Positions 47,740 to 56,848 are shown, numbered from the stretch's first letter. The stretch is DNA of 64,000 bases from Rhodococcus wratislaviensis (GCF_900455735.1 NZ_UAUI01000024.1:468501-532500), one strand, 5' to 3'. Translations and numbers: made by a program. The notes: generated from the letters alone by a model not told the origin.

Positions 47740-48639
47740 CGGCGCCCAGCCGGGCGGCCCGAACACGTAGCCGAGCTTGTCGCGCCACGACGACGCCCGG
47801 CGCCAGTCCCGGACGATGGGCCCGTATTCGTGGGTCTGCAGTTTCCAGATGTTGTACGTGCCCACGGGTTTGGTGAGTCCGTAGGTGGGGCGGTGGGTTT
47901 CGGGCTGGAACGTGCCGAACATCCGGTCCCACACGATGAGGATGCCGGCGTAGTTGCGGTCGAGGTATTCGGGGTCGCAGCCGTGGTGGACGCGGTGGTG
48001 TGAGGGAGTGTTGAACACGAACTCGACGGGCCTGGGCAGCTTGTCGATGCGCTCGGTGTGGACGAAGAACTGGTAGACGAGGTTCACGGAGAATCCGATG
48101 AACACCATCCACGGCGGAATGCCGATCAGCGGCAAGGGAATCCACATCAGGATTTCGGCGCCGTTGTTCCACTTCTGGCGGAGGGCGGTGGAGAAGTTGA
48201 AGTATTCACTCGAATGGTGCGCCTGGTGGGTGGCCCAGATGAGGCGGATGCGGTGCGCCATCCGGTGGTACGCGTAGAACAGCGCGTCGACGCCGAGGAC
48301 GAGGATCACCCACGTGTACCAGGCGTCCGGGGGAAGGTGCCACGGCGCGAGGTACACCCAGATGGCGGAGTACCCGATCAGGGCCAGCAGCTTCCAGAAC
48401 GTGGTCGTCAGGATGGACACGGCGCCCATCGACACACTCGCGCGCGCGTCGCGGCGCTCGTAACCTCCGCGCACCGGGCGGGACCGTCCGTCGGGGTCGA
48501 ACGTCGCGTCCTCGAGGTGCCGGGCCGCGAACCATTCGATGGCGAGGAACAGCACGAACGCCGGGATGGCCAGTGTGACCGGTTCGTGCAGAGGCGTCAG
48601 CAGCGCCGAATTCCACGCCGACGTCACGGTCTCCCACAT
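47671..48639 (-). CDS. Fatty acid hydroxylase / sterol desaturase family membrane protein
   Basis: A 322-residue di-iron membrane enzyme. Histidine clusters YHRMAHR, HQAHHS and HHRVHHG are the metal ligands. Helices before and after these (LAIPAFVLFLAIEWF, WYTWVILVLGVDALFYAY) span the membrane. It probably hydroxylates or desaturates a lipid. The ATG at 48639 was chosen. The last 22 or so codons lie on the opposite strand of yceI; the two stops are 69 bases past each other, so one transcript is antisense to the other. Confidence 0.86.
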   Translation of the reverse strand: MWETVTSAWNSALLTPLHEPVTLAIPAFVLFLAIEWFAARHLEDATFDPDGRSRPVRGGYERRDARASVSMGAVSILTTTFWKLLALIGYSAIWVYLAPWHLPPDAWYTWVILVLGVDALFYAYHRMAHRIRLIWATHQAHHSSEYFNFSTALRQKWNNGAEILMWIPLPLIGIPPWMVFIGFSVNLVYQFFVHTERIDKLPRPVEFVFNTPSHHRVHHGCDPEYLDRNYAGILIVWDRMFGTFQPETHRPTYGLTKPVGTYNIWKLQTHEYGPIVRDWRRASSWRDKLGYVFGPPGWAPSGTREADQEVDRAVAVHGHEAQ

Positions 48640-48802
48640 GCTGCTTCCTCCATACAAGACGATCGTCCAGTTCAATGTACCTCGGAGTGACACGCATCAC
48701 TATCGGCCCGAAACGCAGCGACGAAAAGTGCTCATTGGGTGCGCACTTTGCCGCGGAGAATGAATCCCGTCAGCAAGATCGGATCAGTCGAAAGGACTCG
48801 TC

Positions 48803-49219
48803 ATGTTGCGAGGACTCACCACCATCAGTCTCTTCGCCGACGACATCGCGGCAGCCCGCGAGTGGTACAGCGCGCTGCTCGGCATCGCCCCCTACTTCGA
48901 ACGCCCCGACTCCGAGAACCCGGCATACATCGAGTATCGGATCGGCGACTACCAGCACGAGCTCGGCATCATCGACCGTCGATACGCCCCGCACGCAGCC
49001 GCGGACGGTCCGTCCGGCGTGGTGGTGTTCTGGCACGTCGACGACGTGACCGCCGCCGTCGAGAAGCTGCTGTCGATGGGCGCGAAGGAGCATGAGCCGC
49101 GCACCGAACGTGAGTCGGGGTTCGTCACCGCGTCCGTTGTCGACCCGTTCGGCAACATCCTCGGCGTCATGTACAACCCGCACTACCTGGACGTTCTGGG
49201 TGCGCGCGGCGAAGCGTGA
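48803..49219 (+). CDS. VOC family protein (glyoxalase-like)
   Basis: A 138-residue single-domain vicinal-oxygen-chelate protein: TTISLFADDIAAAREWYSALLGIAPYFERP, HELGIIDRRY, FWHVDDVTAAVEKLLSMGAKEHEP and VVDPFGNILGVMYNPHYLDVL. Metal-ligand pattern is partly kept (Glu in HELGII, His in FWHVDD). Substrate unknown; relatives occur as small detoxifying proteins. It precedes the Rrf2 gene by 37 bases. Confidence 0.84.
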   Translation: MLRGLTTISLFADDIAAAREWYSALLGIAPYFERPDSENPAYIEYRIGDYQHELGIIDRRYAPHAAADGPSGVVVFWHVDDVTAAVEKLLSMGAKEHEPRTERESGFVTASVVDPFGNILGVMYNPHYLDVLGARGEA

Positions 49220-49256
49220 GTTGCCGGTTTTCATACTGGGATGGTAGGAATTCGGT

Positions 49257-49754
49257 GTGCACATCACCGCAAAGGTGGACTACGCCGTGCGGACGCTGAT
49301 CGAACTGGCCGCTGCCGGGCCGTCCCCGTCCAAAGCCGAGTTCCTGGCACAGTCGCAGACCATTCCGCACAAGTTCCTCGAGGCCGTCCTCGCCGACCTT
49401 CGCCGCGGGGGACTGGTCAACAGCAGACGTGGACCGGACGGCGGGTACTGGCTGGCCCGTCCCGCCGAGGACATCACGATCGCCGACGTGATCCGGACCG
49501 TCGAGGGTCCGCTGGCGTCGGTGCGGGGTGAACGCCCCGAGGACGTCGACTACTGCGGGCCGGCCGCCAAATTGCAGGACGTGTGGATCGCGGTGCGGGT
49601 GAACCTGCGGGCCGTGCTCGAGAACGTGAGTCTCGCGGACGTCGCGAACGAGCAGCTGCCGGGTTTCCTCACCACGCTGACGTCCGACCCGGGGGCTTGG
49701 GAGCGTCGTACCCGACCGGTCACGACGGCTGACGAGGGCGCAGCGCGCGGCTGA
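49257..49754 (+). CDS. Rrf2 family regulator lacking the iron-sulfur cysteines
   Basis: A 165-residue Rrf2 protein with a GTG start. HITAKVDYAVRTLIELA ... IPHKFLEAVLADLRRGGLVNSRRGPDGGYWLARP is the winged helix and its wing; TIADVIRTVEGPLA follows. Only one Cys is present (VDYCGPA), where iron-sulfur members such as IscR and NsrR have three, so it probably does not bind a cluster. Its 3' end overlaps that of the convergent iclR-type gene by 35 bases. Confidence 0.86.
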   Translation: MHITAKVDYAVRTLIELAAAGPSPSKAEFLAQSQTIPHKFLEAVLADLRRGGLVNSRRGPDGGYWLARPAEDITIADVIRTVEGPLASVRGERPEDVDYCGPAAKLQDVWIAVRVNLRAVLENVSLADVANEQLPGFLTTLTSDPGAWERRTRPVTTADEGAARG

Positions 49755-50472
49755 TCGTCCGGCCGGCCGCACGCACCAACGGGACCAGTGCGTTCAGCGA
49801 CGCATTCTCCGCCGACACCACCAGCGACACCGCCGCGATCGCCGTTCCGGGACGCTCGAAAATCGGTGCCGCGACGGAGACGGCGTCCATGGTCACCTGA
49901 CGATCACTGATCGCGACCTCGGATCGGCGGATCTCGGCAAGCGTCCGCCGCAGTACGACGGGGTCGGTGACGGTGCGGTCGGTGAACTTCTCGATCGGCC
50001 CGCTCAGCACCTGCTCCTGCACGTCGGCGGGCATGTACGCGAGCAGGGCCGGGCCGATACCGGACGCCGTCAGCGGGAACCTACCGCCGACGCGGGTCTG
50101 GACGGGCACGGCCTTCTGTCCGGCGATGCGTTCGACGAACACGACCTCGGTGCCCTCGGCGATGCCGAGCTGGACGTTCTCCCGCGTGATCTGCGACAGG
50201 TCCTCCATCACCGGCATCGCCAGTTCGCGCAGCATGGTGCCGCGCGGCGCGAGCGACGCGATCTCCCACAGCTTGAGCCCGACGGTGAAGCGGCCGCTGC
50301 TGTCACGTTCGAGGGCGCCCCATTCGATGAGGTCGCTGGTCAGCCGGTGCACGGTGCTCAGCGGATACCCGGACTTCCGCGACAGATCGCTGAGGGTCAG
50401 CCGCGGCGCCGAGGGGGTGAAGAGCTCGAGGAGCCGCAACGAGCGAATGGTCACCGATCCGGTGATCGCCAT
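49720..50472 (-). CDS. IclR family regulator of the Rieske demethylase cluster
   Basis: A 250-residue IclR regulator. The N-terminal winged helix reads LRLLELFTPSAPRLTLSDLSRKSGYPLSTVHRLTSDLIEWGALE, and the effector domain contains ELAMPVMEDLSQITRENVQLGIAEGTEVVFVERI and FPLTASGIGPALLAY. It lies 15 bases after the reductase gene on the same strand, so it may be transcribed with the oxygenase genes. It probably responds to the aromatic substrate. The palindrome at 52885 is its possible target. Confidence 0.88.
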   Translation of the reverse strand: MAITGSVTIRSLRLLELFTPSAPRLTLSDLSRKSGYPLSTVHRLTSDLIEWGALERDSSGRFTVGLKLWEIASLAPRGTMLRELAMPVMEDLSQITRENVQLGIAEGTEVVFVERIAGQKAVPVQTRVGGRFPLTASGIGPALLAYMPADVQEQVLSGPIEKFTDRTVTDPVVLRRTLAEIRRSEVAISDRQVTMDAVSVAAPIFERPGTAIAAVSLVVSAENASLNALVPLVRAAGRTISRALRPRQPS

Positions 50473-50487
50473 TGCTCGTTCTCCGTC

Positions 50488-51447
50488 TCACAGTTCCAGC
50501 GTCAGACGTGGACAGCTCGCACGCGAGACGCAGATCATCATGGTGTCGCCCTCGGCCTGCTCGTCCGCTGTGAGCAGGGAATCCCGGTGATCGACAGTAC
50601 CGCCGAGCACGGCCGTCTCGCAGGTTCCGCAGGTCCCTTCCTCGCAGGACGACAGCACCTGGACGCCGGCGGCGGTGACGGCCTGCAGGATCGACTGCTC
50701 GGGTGCGACGGTCACGGTCTTGCCGCTCAGTGTCAGCTCCACCTCGAACCCCTCGGCCCGGACCGGCTCCTCGAGATCCTTGGCCGCGAAGCGTTCGGTG
50801 CGCAGCGCGCCGGACGGCCAGCTGTCGCAGTGACCGGTGACGGCGTCGAGCAACGGCGCGGGCCCGCAGCAGTAGACGAGGGTGTTCTCCCGGACGTCGC
50901 CGAGCAGTCCCGGTAGGTCGATGAGGCCGTGCTCGTCCTCGGGGTGGATCACCACCCGGTCGCCGAAATTCTCGGCGAGTGCGTCGGCGAACGCCATCGA
51001 ACCGCGGCTGCGTCCGCCGTAGACGAGGGTCCAGTCGGCGCCGGCGTTCTCCGCGGCGTGCGCCATGGTGAGGATCGGCGTGATCCCGATGCCGCCCGCG
51101 ACGAACACGTACTGCGGTGACGGCTCGAGCTCGAAATGGTTGCGTGGTCCCCGGACCGTGACGCGGTCGCCCTCGCTCAGCTTGTCGTGCACGAACTGCG
51201 AACCCCCGCGGCCCATCGCCTCCCGCAGCACGGCGACGCGCCAGATCCCGGTGTCGGCCGGGTCGCCGCACAGCGAGTACTGGCGGGTGAGCTCCGGAGT
51301 CAGCACCAGATCGATGTGCGCACCCGGCGTCCACGTGGGCAGGTCGGCGCCGGACGGGTCCCGGAACTCCAGGACGACGACGCCGTCGGCGCCGGTGGTC
51401 CTTGTGGTCAGCTCCAGCTCGAGTACGGGTTCGGGTGGGATAGGCAT
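50488..51447 (-). CDS. Rieske oxygenase reductase, VanB/phthalate dioxygenase reductase type
   Basis: A 319-residue reductase. The FMN-binding barrel reads WTPGAHIDLVLTPELTRQYSLCGDP (R-x-Y-S-L), then the NAD domain VFVAGGIGITPILTMA and CCGPAPLLDAV, and a C-terminal plant-type ferredoxin with Cys-x4-Cys-x2-Cys in SSCEEGTCGTCETAV and a fourth Cys in MICVSRA. It transfers electrons from NADH through FMN and 2Fe-2S to the oxygenase at 51698. Together they form a two-component demethylase. Confidence 0.9.
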   Translation of the reverse strand: MPIPPEPVLELELTTRTTGADGVVVLEFRDPSGADLPTWTPGAHIDLVLTPELTRQYSLCGDPADTGIWRVAVLREAMGRGGSQFVHDKLSEGDRVTVRGPRNHFELEPSPQYVFVAGGIGITPILTMAHAAENAGADWTLVYGGRSRGSMAFADALAENFGDRVVIHPEDEHGLIDLPGLLGDVRENTLVYCCGPAPLLDAVTGHCDSWPSGALRTERFAAKDLEEPVRAEGFEVELTLSGKTVTVAPEQSILQAVTAAGVQVLSSCEEGTCGTCETAVLGGTVDHRDSLLTADEQAEGDTMMICVSRASCPRLTLEL

Positions 51448-51463
51448 GGCGGTCTCTCCGGGG

Positions 51464-51694
51464 TCAGACGGGAACGGGAGCGGATTCCGGCGCGGCGGGC
51501 AGCGGCGTGGCGGTCACCGGCGGATCGACGGGGTGGTGCCCCTCTGGGTGGGCGAGCAACCATTCCCAGAGGGCGGCGGGTTCTTCCGCGACGTGGCGTG
51601 CGCCGCAGTGGCACTCGCCCTCGAGCAGGTCCGACCCGGGAAGCCAGACGATACGCATCACGTTGGCGCCGCGGAGCATCCTGGTCGGCTCCAC
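51464..51694 (-). CDS. Small protein encoded between oxygenase and reductase
   Basis: A 76-residue protein, unrecognised. GECHCGARHVAEEPAALWEWLLAHPEGHHP has a Cys-x-Cys and several histidines, suggesting a metal site, followed by a Pro/Ala-rich tail. It lies 3 bases after the oxygenase gene and 16 before the reductase gene, so it is co-transcribed. It may assist oxygenase maturation or act as a small ferredoxin-like adaptor, but it lacks enough cysteines for a cluster. Confidence 0.65.
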   Translation of the reverse strand: MEPTRMLRGANVMRIVWLPGSDLLEGECHCGARHVAEEPAALWEWLLAHPEGHHPVDPPVTATPLPAAPESAPVPV

Positions 51695-51697
51695 GGT

Positions 51698-52771
51698 TCA
51701 GCCCACCGCCGCGGCGGTGACGGCCTGCGGCGCGTCGACCAGCTTCTTCAGGATCCGGCGTGCGCCGAGGCCGCCGGCGTCGATGTTGATCGACAGTTCC
51801 TGGTAGCCGTCCTTCTCCGTGTCGAGCGCCTTCTGCAGAATGTTCAGCGCTACGACGTCCTGCATCACGACGGTCCGGTTGTTCTCGGCGAGGAAGGTCG
51901 TGACGGCGTCGTCGCCGAGTGCGAAGTCGCGGGCCACGGCCCAGAAGTCGAGGGTGGAATTCTCCGTCGACGGGGTGATCGCGTAGACGATCTCGCTGTG
52001 GAACGCGTGCGGGTCGGTGCCGTCGTCGCCGGGCAGCGGTGCGCCGATCGGGGCGATGCGGCTGTGCAGCAGGTACAGGCACGGCGGCGTGTACTCGATG
52101 TCCTGCCAGCGGGTGATGCGGCCCTCGATGCCGGTGGACTTGGAGTAGAACGGCGGGCACTCCGCGTCGTCCATGTGCCGGGACACGTAGATGACGTTCC
52201 GGTCCTCGTCGATCTCCGTGGTGATCGGGGTTTCCGCCACCTCGGGGGTGCCGATGTAGCCGCCGTGCAGGTACGTCTCGTGCGACAGGTCCATCAGGTT
52301 GTCGACGAGAAGGCCGTAGTTGCAGTCGATCGGTTCCATGCCGCTGACCACGGTGTAGTCGGGGGAGTCCATCCACGGTGCGCGGGGGATGCGGGTCGGG
52401 TCGCCCTGTTCGGGGTTCTGCGGGTCGGCGATCCAGACCCACACGAACGAGTCCTGCTCGACCACCTGGTACTGCTTCAGCCGGGCGGTGCGGGGAACGC
52501 GCTTCTGGCCGGGGACGAACACACAGCCGCCGTCGCTGCCGTAGGTGAAACCGTGATAGCCGCAGACCACCGTGTCGCCGTCGAGCCGGCTCGGCGCCTC
52601 GGACAGCGGGTAGCGGCGGTGCACGCAGCGGTCGCTCATCGCGACGGCCTCGCCGGCCTCGGTTCGCCAGAACAGAATCGGCTCCTCGCAGATGGTGCGC
52701 GAGAACAGTTCGCGTCCGACCTCACGGCCGTAGGCTGCGACGTACCACTGGTTGCGGGCGATCGTGGACAT
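51698..52771 (-). CDS. Rieske non-heme iron oxygenase, vanillate O-demethylase-like (VanA)
   Basis: A 357-residue oxygenase. The N-terminal Rieske centre has Cys-x-His in SDRCVHRRYPL and Cys-x-x-His in VVCGYHGFTYG. The mononuclear iron site reads LVDNLMDLSHETYLHGGYIG, with the bridging Asp and two His. NQWYVAAYGREV at the start is typical of VanA-type and dicamba-type demethylases. It removes an O-methyl group as formaldehyde from an aromatic acid; vanillate is the commonest substrate, not proven here. First gene of the operon. Confidence 0.88.
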   Translation of the reverse strand: MSTIARNQWYVAAYGREVGRELFSRTICEEPILFWRTEAGEAVAMSDRCVHRRYPLSEAPSRLDGDTVVCGYHGFTYGSDGGCVFVPGQKRVPRTARLKQYQVVEQDSFVWVWIADPQNPEQGDPTRIPRAPWMDSPDYTVVSGMEPIDCNYGLLVDNLMDLSHETYLHGGYIGTPEVAETPITTEIDEDRNVIYVSRHMDDAECPPFYSKSTGIEGRITRWQDIEYTPPCLYLLHSRIAPIGAPLPGDDGTDPHAFHSEIVYAITPSTENSTLDFWAVARDFALGDDAVTTFLAENNRTVVMQDVVALNILQKALDTEKDGYQELSINIDAGGLGARRILKKLVDAPQAVTAAAVG

Positions 52772-52884
52772 GAATGCCTCCGGAATATGCTGGGCTGCTG
52801 CGTTGTTCGTGACGCCGGACTCGGTGGGGCATCAGCGTCGTCCCCACCACTGTGCGGCACCGGAGGTGATCCACCACACTCGGT

Positions 52885-52899
52885 TTCCGAATGTCGGAA
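52885..52899. promoter_or_regulatory. Candidate IclR operator
   Basis: The palindrome TTCCGA-atg-TCGGAA lies about 115 bases upstream of the oxygenase start. IclR-type regulators recognise palindromes of about this length. It also lies eight bases from the end of the methyltransferase gene. Confidence 0.45.
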
Positions 52900-52907
52900 G
52901 GGTTTCG

Positions 52908-53723
52908 TCAGGGCTGGCGGACGAGGTAGGCGAACATCGTCACCGACATGTGGAAGTCGCCGCGGCGGGCGGCGGCGTTCAACTGGTCCAGCAGTTCGGC
53001 GCTCTGCACGTCGGTGATCGCACCCTCGGCGATCGCCGCGGCGGTCATCATCTGGACGAGTGGGCCGGTCACGTCGCCCGGATCCTGGATCAACGCCTCC
53101 GTGCCGATGTCCTCGACGACGAGCCCGGCGGAGGTGAGCTGCCCCGGGAGCAGCCGTCCGGAGTGCGGGTTCGCGGTGTGCGAGAGCATCACGTCCATGA
53201 TCTTCTGCAGGACCAGGGGATCGCCGGGGTGCATGATTGCCGTTCCCCAGTCGCTGTCGACGATCACGCCGCGCCCGCCCGGCCGTAGAACGCGGGCCAC
53301 TTCCGCCGCCGCGCGGTCCGGTTCGCTCAGGTGCTGGAATACCCGCTCGCACCGCACGACGTCGAGGCGGTCGTCGGGGAACGGCAGCGAGTAGGCGTCG
53401 CCGATCACGAACTGCGCGGTCGAGCCCTCCTCCTCGGTCCGCTCCCGGGCGAGGAGGGCCATGCCGGGATTGGGATCGAGTCCGATTGCGCGGCCCGACG
53501 GGGTGACCGCGGCGGCGAGGGCACGCGTCTCCGACCCGGTGCCCGAGCCGATGTCGAGGGCGCTCTCACCCGGCTGCACCTGCAGGGCCGCAAGCGACCA
53601 CTCGCGCAGTCGCCGGATTCCCGGGCGCGCGGCTTGCAGGTCGAGGACGGCGGCGAGTTGGTCCAGGGCGGCGCGGTCGATCTCGTCCGCCCGGAACGAC
53701 AGCGGCGCCGTCGGATCGGACAT
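52908..53723 (-). CDS. Class I SAM-dependent methyltransferase
   Basis: A 271-residue methyltransferase. Motif I ALDIGSGTGSETRALAAAV, acidic motif II GLDPNPGMALLARE, then GDAYSLPFPDDRLDVVRCERVFQHLSEPDRAAAEVARVLRPGG, as in UbiE/ArsM-like enzymes. No Cys pattern of ArsM. Substrate unknown. Its ATG faces the TetR gene, 121 bases away. It may be transcribed with the oxygenase operon to its left or separately. Confidence 0.85.
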   Translation of the reverse strand: MSDPTAPLSFRADEIDRAALDQLAAVLDLQAARPGIRRLREWSLAALQVQPGESALDIGSGTGSETRALAAAVTPSGRAIGLDPNPGMALLARERTEEEGSTAQFVIGDAYSLPFPDDRLDVVRCERVFQHLSEPDRAAAEVARVLRPGGRGVIVDSDWGTAIMHPGDPLVLQKIMDVMLSHTANPHSGRLLPGQLTSAGLVVEDIGTEALIQDPGDVTGPLVQMMTAAAIAEGAITDVQSAELLDQLNAAARRGDFHMSVTMFAYLVRQP

Positions 53724-53809
53724 GTTTCCACCGTAACGCCGTGGTGACTCCCGACACAGTGCCGCGCGGACTGTGGGCAAGAACATAAAAGTTGCACGGT
53801 CACGCAAAT

Positions 53810-53825
53810 TTGCAGAGCTCTGCAA
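53810..53825. promoter_or_regulatory. Candidate TetR operator
   Basis: The perfect palindrome TTGCAGAGCTCTGCAA lies 19 bases before the TetR start, with a further TTGCA and GCAAA nearby. Autoregulation of the TetR-MMPL operon is likely. Confidence 0.7.
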
Positions 53826-53844
53826 GTTCTGTACCGTCGGAGTA

Positions 53845-54447
53845 GTGATTTCGGAAATCGGACTGCGGGACCGCAAGAAGGCCGCCACGCGCGCAGCCCT
53901 CAGCGGCGCCGCCGCACGCCTGGCCCGCGCGCTGGGCATCGAATGCGTCACCGCCGACGCCATCGCGTCCGAGGCGGGAGTCTCGACTCGGACGTTCCAC
54001 AACTACTTCTCCAGCAAGGAGGAGGCGGTACTCGCGCACTTCGAGCAGTCCGTCCACGACTGGGTCGACCTGCTCCGCGCCCGTCCCGAGGACGAGCCGA
54101 TCTGGGATTCCCTCGAGCACGTGGTGGTCCAGATCGTCACCGATCCGGCGAAACCGCTCGAAGAGACCGCGGTGATGATGGAACTCGTCGAGACCAGCCC
54201 CGCGCTGCTCGCGAAGAAACTCGAAGTGCACCTGCGCGTCACCCGTCTGGTCGGTGAGGTGATCGCCGAACGCACGGGCACGAACATCGACACCGACCTC
54301 TACCCCAACCTGCTGCACCTGGCGGTCGGATCGGCGTGCAAGGCGTCGCTCGACCTGTGGATGAGCGGCAAGTCCGGTGCCAGCGGGCCCGAAGAACTGG
54401 TCCGCGACGCCATGCGTCAACTCCGTCAGGGAATCCCGCAGCCGTAG
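53845..54447 (+). CDS. TetR family transcriptional regulator
   Basis: A 200-residue regulator, start at the GTG at 53845 (ISEIGLRDRKKAATR). The helix-turn-helix occupies about residues 12-60: AALSGAAARLARALGIECVTADAIASEAGVSTRTFHNYFSSKEEAVLAHF. The C-terminal domain is variable and binds an unknown ligand. The MMPL gene follows 49 bases downstream in the same direction, making it the likely target. Confidence 0.89.
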   Translation: MISEIGLRDRKKAATRAALSGAAARLARALGIECVTADAIASEAGVSTRTFHNYFSSKEEAVLAHFEQSVHDWVDLLRARPEDEPIWDSLEHVVVQIVTDPAKPLEETAVMMELVETSPALLAKKLEVHLRVTRLVGEVIAERTGTNIDTDLYPNLLHLAVGSACKASLDLWMSGKSGASGPEELVRDAMRQLRQGIPQP

Positions 54448-54496
54448 CCGGCTGCCCGAATCAATCTTCGTTCCACCGACTCAGAAGGAGTCTCTC

Positions 54497-56848
54497 GTGG
54501 CCACCTATCTCTATCGGATCGGCAGATTCGCCTACCGGCGAAAAGGCGCGGTCCTCAGCGTCTGGTTGGTGATCCTGGTCCTCATGGGCGTCGGCGCGGC
54601 AACGCTGTCGGGGCCCACGAAGGACTCGTTCTCCATCCCGGGCACCCCCGCGCAGCAGGCGCAGGACCTGATGGCCGAACGGTTCCCCGAGGCCGCGGGC
54701 AGCGACCCGATGAACGCCGTCAGCGCGCGCTATGTGTTCGCCGCACCCGAGGGGCAGACCCTCGAGAGCGAGCAGAGCCAGCAGGCGATGGACGCGGTGC
54801 TCGCCAAGGTGCGCGGCATCGAACAGGTCCAGGACGCCGCCAAGGTCGATCCCGCCACCGCCTCGGGCGCCGACGCCGCGAAGGCGCTGGTCAACCCCGT
54901 CACCGCGAACGAGCAGCTCGTCGAGATGGCGAAGTCGTCCGCGGCCGACAAGGGAATCAGTGAAGACGCCGCCGTCGCGAACGCGCAGGCGCTGTCCCCG
55001 CTCAACGCCGACAAGACCGTCGGCTACGTCGAGGTGCCGTTCAAGGGCGGCATGGGCGACGTCGACCAGGCTCTGCGCGACCACATCTCGGCCGCAGCCG
55101 ACGCCGGCCGCAACGCCGGACTGACCGTCGAGATCAGCGGTTCGGCCGCCAACGAAGCCGAACCGCCCGGCGGCGCCACCGAACTCGTCGGTATCGGCGT
55201 GGCCGCTGTCGTGCTCGCGCTGACGTTCGGTTCTCTGGTCGCCGCGGGTCTGCCGTTGATCACCGCGATCATCGGCATCATGATCGGCAGCCTCGGCATC
55301 ACCGTCGCCACCGGCTTCACCGACCTCAGCTCGATGACACCCACGCTGGCCATCATGATCGGCCTGGCCGTCGCCATCGACTACTCGCTGTTCATCGTGT
55401 CCCGGTTCCGGCACGAACTCACCCTCACGGACGACCGCTCGGAAGCGGCCGGACGTGCCGTCGGCACCGCCGGTTCCGCCGTGGTGTTCGCCGGTCTCAC
55501 GGTGATCATCGCCCTGATCGCGCTGCGCGTCGTCGGGATCCCGTTCCTCTCCGACATGGGCGCAGCCGCCGCGTTCACGGTGTTCATCGCCGTCTCGATC
55601 GCGTTGACGCTCCTGCCCGCGATCCTCGGGCTGTTCGGGAAGAAGGCGTTCGCGGGCAAGATCCCGTTCCTCAGCAGTCGTGACCTCGAGGACGACGAGG
55701 GCAAGCCGAGCCTCGCCCTGCGATACATCAGCGCCGTGGTCCGCAGGCCCGCGATTCCGCTGATCGCCGGAGTCGTGGTGCTCGGGGCGCTCGCCATCCC
55801 CGCGACCGGCCTGAGCCTGGCCCTGCCCAGTGAGGGCACCGGCGACCCCGCCACCAGCTCGCGGCAGGCCTACGACCTCGTGAGCGAAGGCTTCGGCCCC
55901 GGCAAGAACGGTGCGCTGCTCGTCGTCGTCGACGCCAAGGACGTCACCACCGGCACGCCGTCGGAGGCGTTCGGTGAGGTCGTGAAGACCATCACCGCAC
56001 AGGACGACGTGTCCAACGCTCAGGTCGTCGGCGTGAACAAGGCCGGTGACACCGCGCAGATCCTGGTGACGCCGAGCAGTGCCCCCAGCGATCCGGCGAC
56101 GATGGATCTGGTGAACAACATCCGCGGTGCGGAGGCAGATCTGCACGACTCGATCGGCGTCAACTACGGCGTCACCGGGCAGACCGCGCTCGAAGGCGAC
56201 GTGTCCGAGACGCTGCAGGACGCGCTGATCCCATACCTCGCGGTGGTCGTGGGTCTCGCGTTCCTCCTGCTGCTCCTGGTGTTCCGCTCGGTGCTCGTGC
56301 CGCTGACCGCCACGCTCGGCTTCCTCCTCAGCGTCGCGGCCACGTTCGGTGCCACGGTCGCCGTGTTCCAGGAGGGCTGGGGCGGCATCATCTCCAACCC
56401 GCAGCCGATCGTCAGCTTCATGCCGATCTTCCTCATCGGCGTCGTGTTCGGTCTCGCGATGGACTACCAGGTGTTCCTGGTGACCCGGATGCGGGAGGAG
56501 TACGTCCACGGCGCGACCGCGAAGCAGGCCGTCACCGTCGGCTTCAACCACGGTGCCCGGGTGGTCAGCGCCGCCGCGGTCATCATGATCTCGGTGTTCG
56601 CGGCCTTCATCGCCGAGCCGAACTCGTTCATCAAGTCGATCGGCTTCGCCCTGGCGGCGGCCGTGTTCTTCGACGCCTTCGTCGTGCGCATGGTGATCAT
56701 CCCGTCCGTGATGGCACTGCTCGGCGACAAGGCGTGGTGGCTGCCGAAGTGGCTGGACAAGATCCTGCCCAACGTCGACATCGAGGGTGAGAAGCTGAAG
56801 AAGGCCCTGCACGACGCGGACAGGCGCTCCGCGCCCGTGAGTGGTTGA
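54497..56848 (+). CDS. MMPL family RND transporter
   Basis: A 783-residue exporter starting at a GTG behind AAGGAG. The N-terminal helix (VLSVWLVILVLMGVGAATLSG) is followed by a periplasmic loop, a six-helix block (LVGIGVAAVVLALTFGSLVAA ... GLAVAIDYSLFIVSRFRHEL, with the proton-relay Asp-Tyr pair), a second periplasmic loop and a second block (GVVFGLAMDYQVFLVTRMREEYVHGA). The two D-Y motifs are the proton-relay signature. In mycolic-acid bacteria relatives transport lipids; here paired with TetR, so lipid or drug export are both possible. A hairpin spans its stop codon. Confidence 0.9.
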   Translation: MATYLYRIGRFAYRRKGAVLSVWLVILVLMGVGAATLSGPTKDSFSIPGTPAQQAQDLMAERFPEAAGSDPMNAVSARYVFAAPEGQTLESEQSQQAMDAVLAKVRGIEQVQDAAKVDPATASGADAAKALVNPVTANEQLVEMAKSSAADKGISEDAAVANAQALSPLNADKTVGYVEVPFKGGMGDVDQALRDHISAAADAGRNAGLTVEISGSAANEAEPPGGATELVGIGVAAVVLALTFGSLVAAGLPLITAIIGIMIGSLGITVATGFTDLSSMTPTLAIMIGLAVAIDYSLFIVSRFRHELTLTDDRSEAAGRAVGTAGSAVVFAGLTVIIALIALRVVGIPFLSDMGAAAAFTVFIAVSIALTLLPAILGLFGKKAFAGKIPFLSSRDLEDDEGKPSLALRYISAVVRRPAIPLIAGVVVLGALAIPATGLSLALPSEGTGDPATSSRQAYDLVSEGFGPGKNGALLVVVDAKDVTTGTPSEAFGEVVKTITAQDDVSNAQVVGVNKAGDTAQILVTPSSAPSDPATMDLVNNIRGAEADLHDSIGVNYGVTGQTALEGDVSETLQDALIPYLAVVVGLAFLLLLLVFRSVLVPLTATLGFLLSVAATFGATVAVFQEGWGGIISNPQPIVSFMPIFLIGVVFGLAMDYQVFLVTRMREEYVHGATAKQAVTVGFNHGARVVSAAAVIMISVFAAFIAEPNSFIKSIGFALAAAVFFDAFVVRMVIIPSVMALLGDKAWWLPKWLDKILPNVDIEGEKLKKALHDADRRSAPVSG

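Noticed and set aside
48715-48770. Short inverted repeat AAAGTGC/GCACTTT as a member of the hairpin family
   Set aside because: Arms are only seven bases and do not match the other members, although TGCGCACTTTGCC recalls the repeat at 35990.
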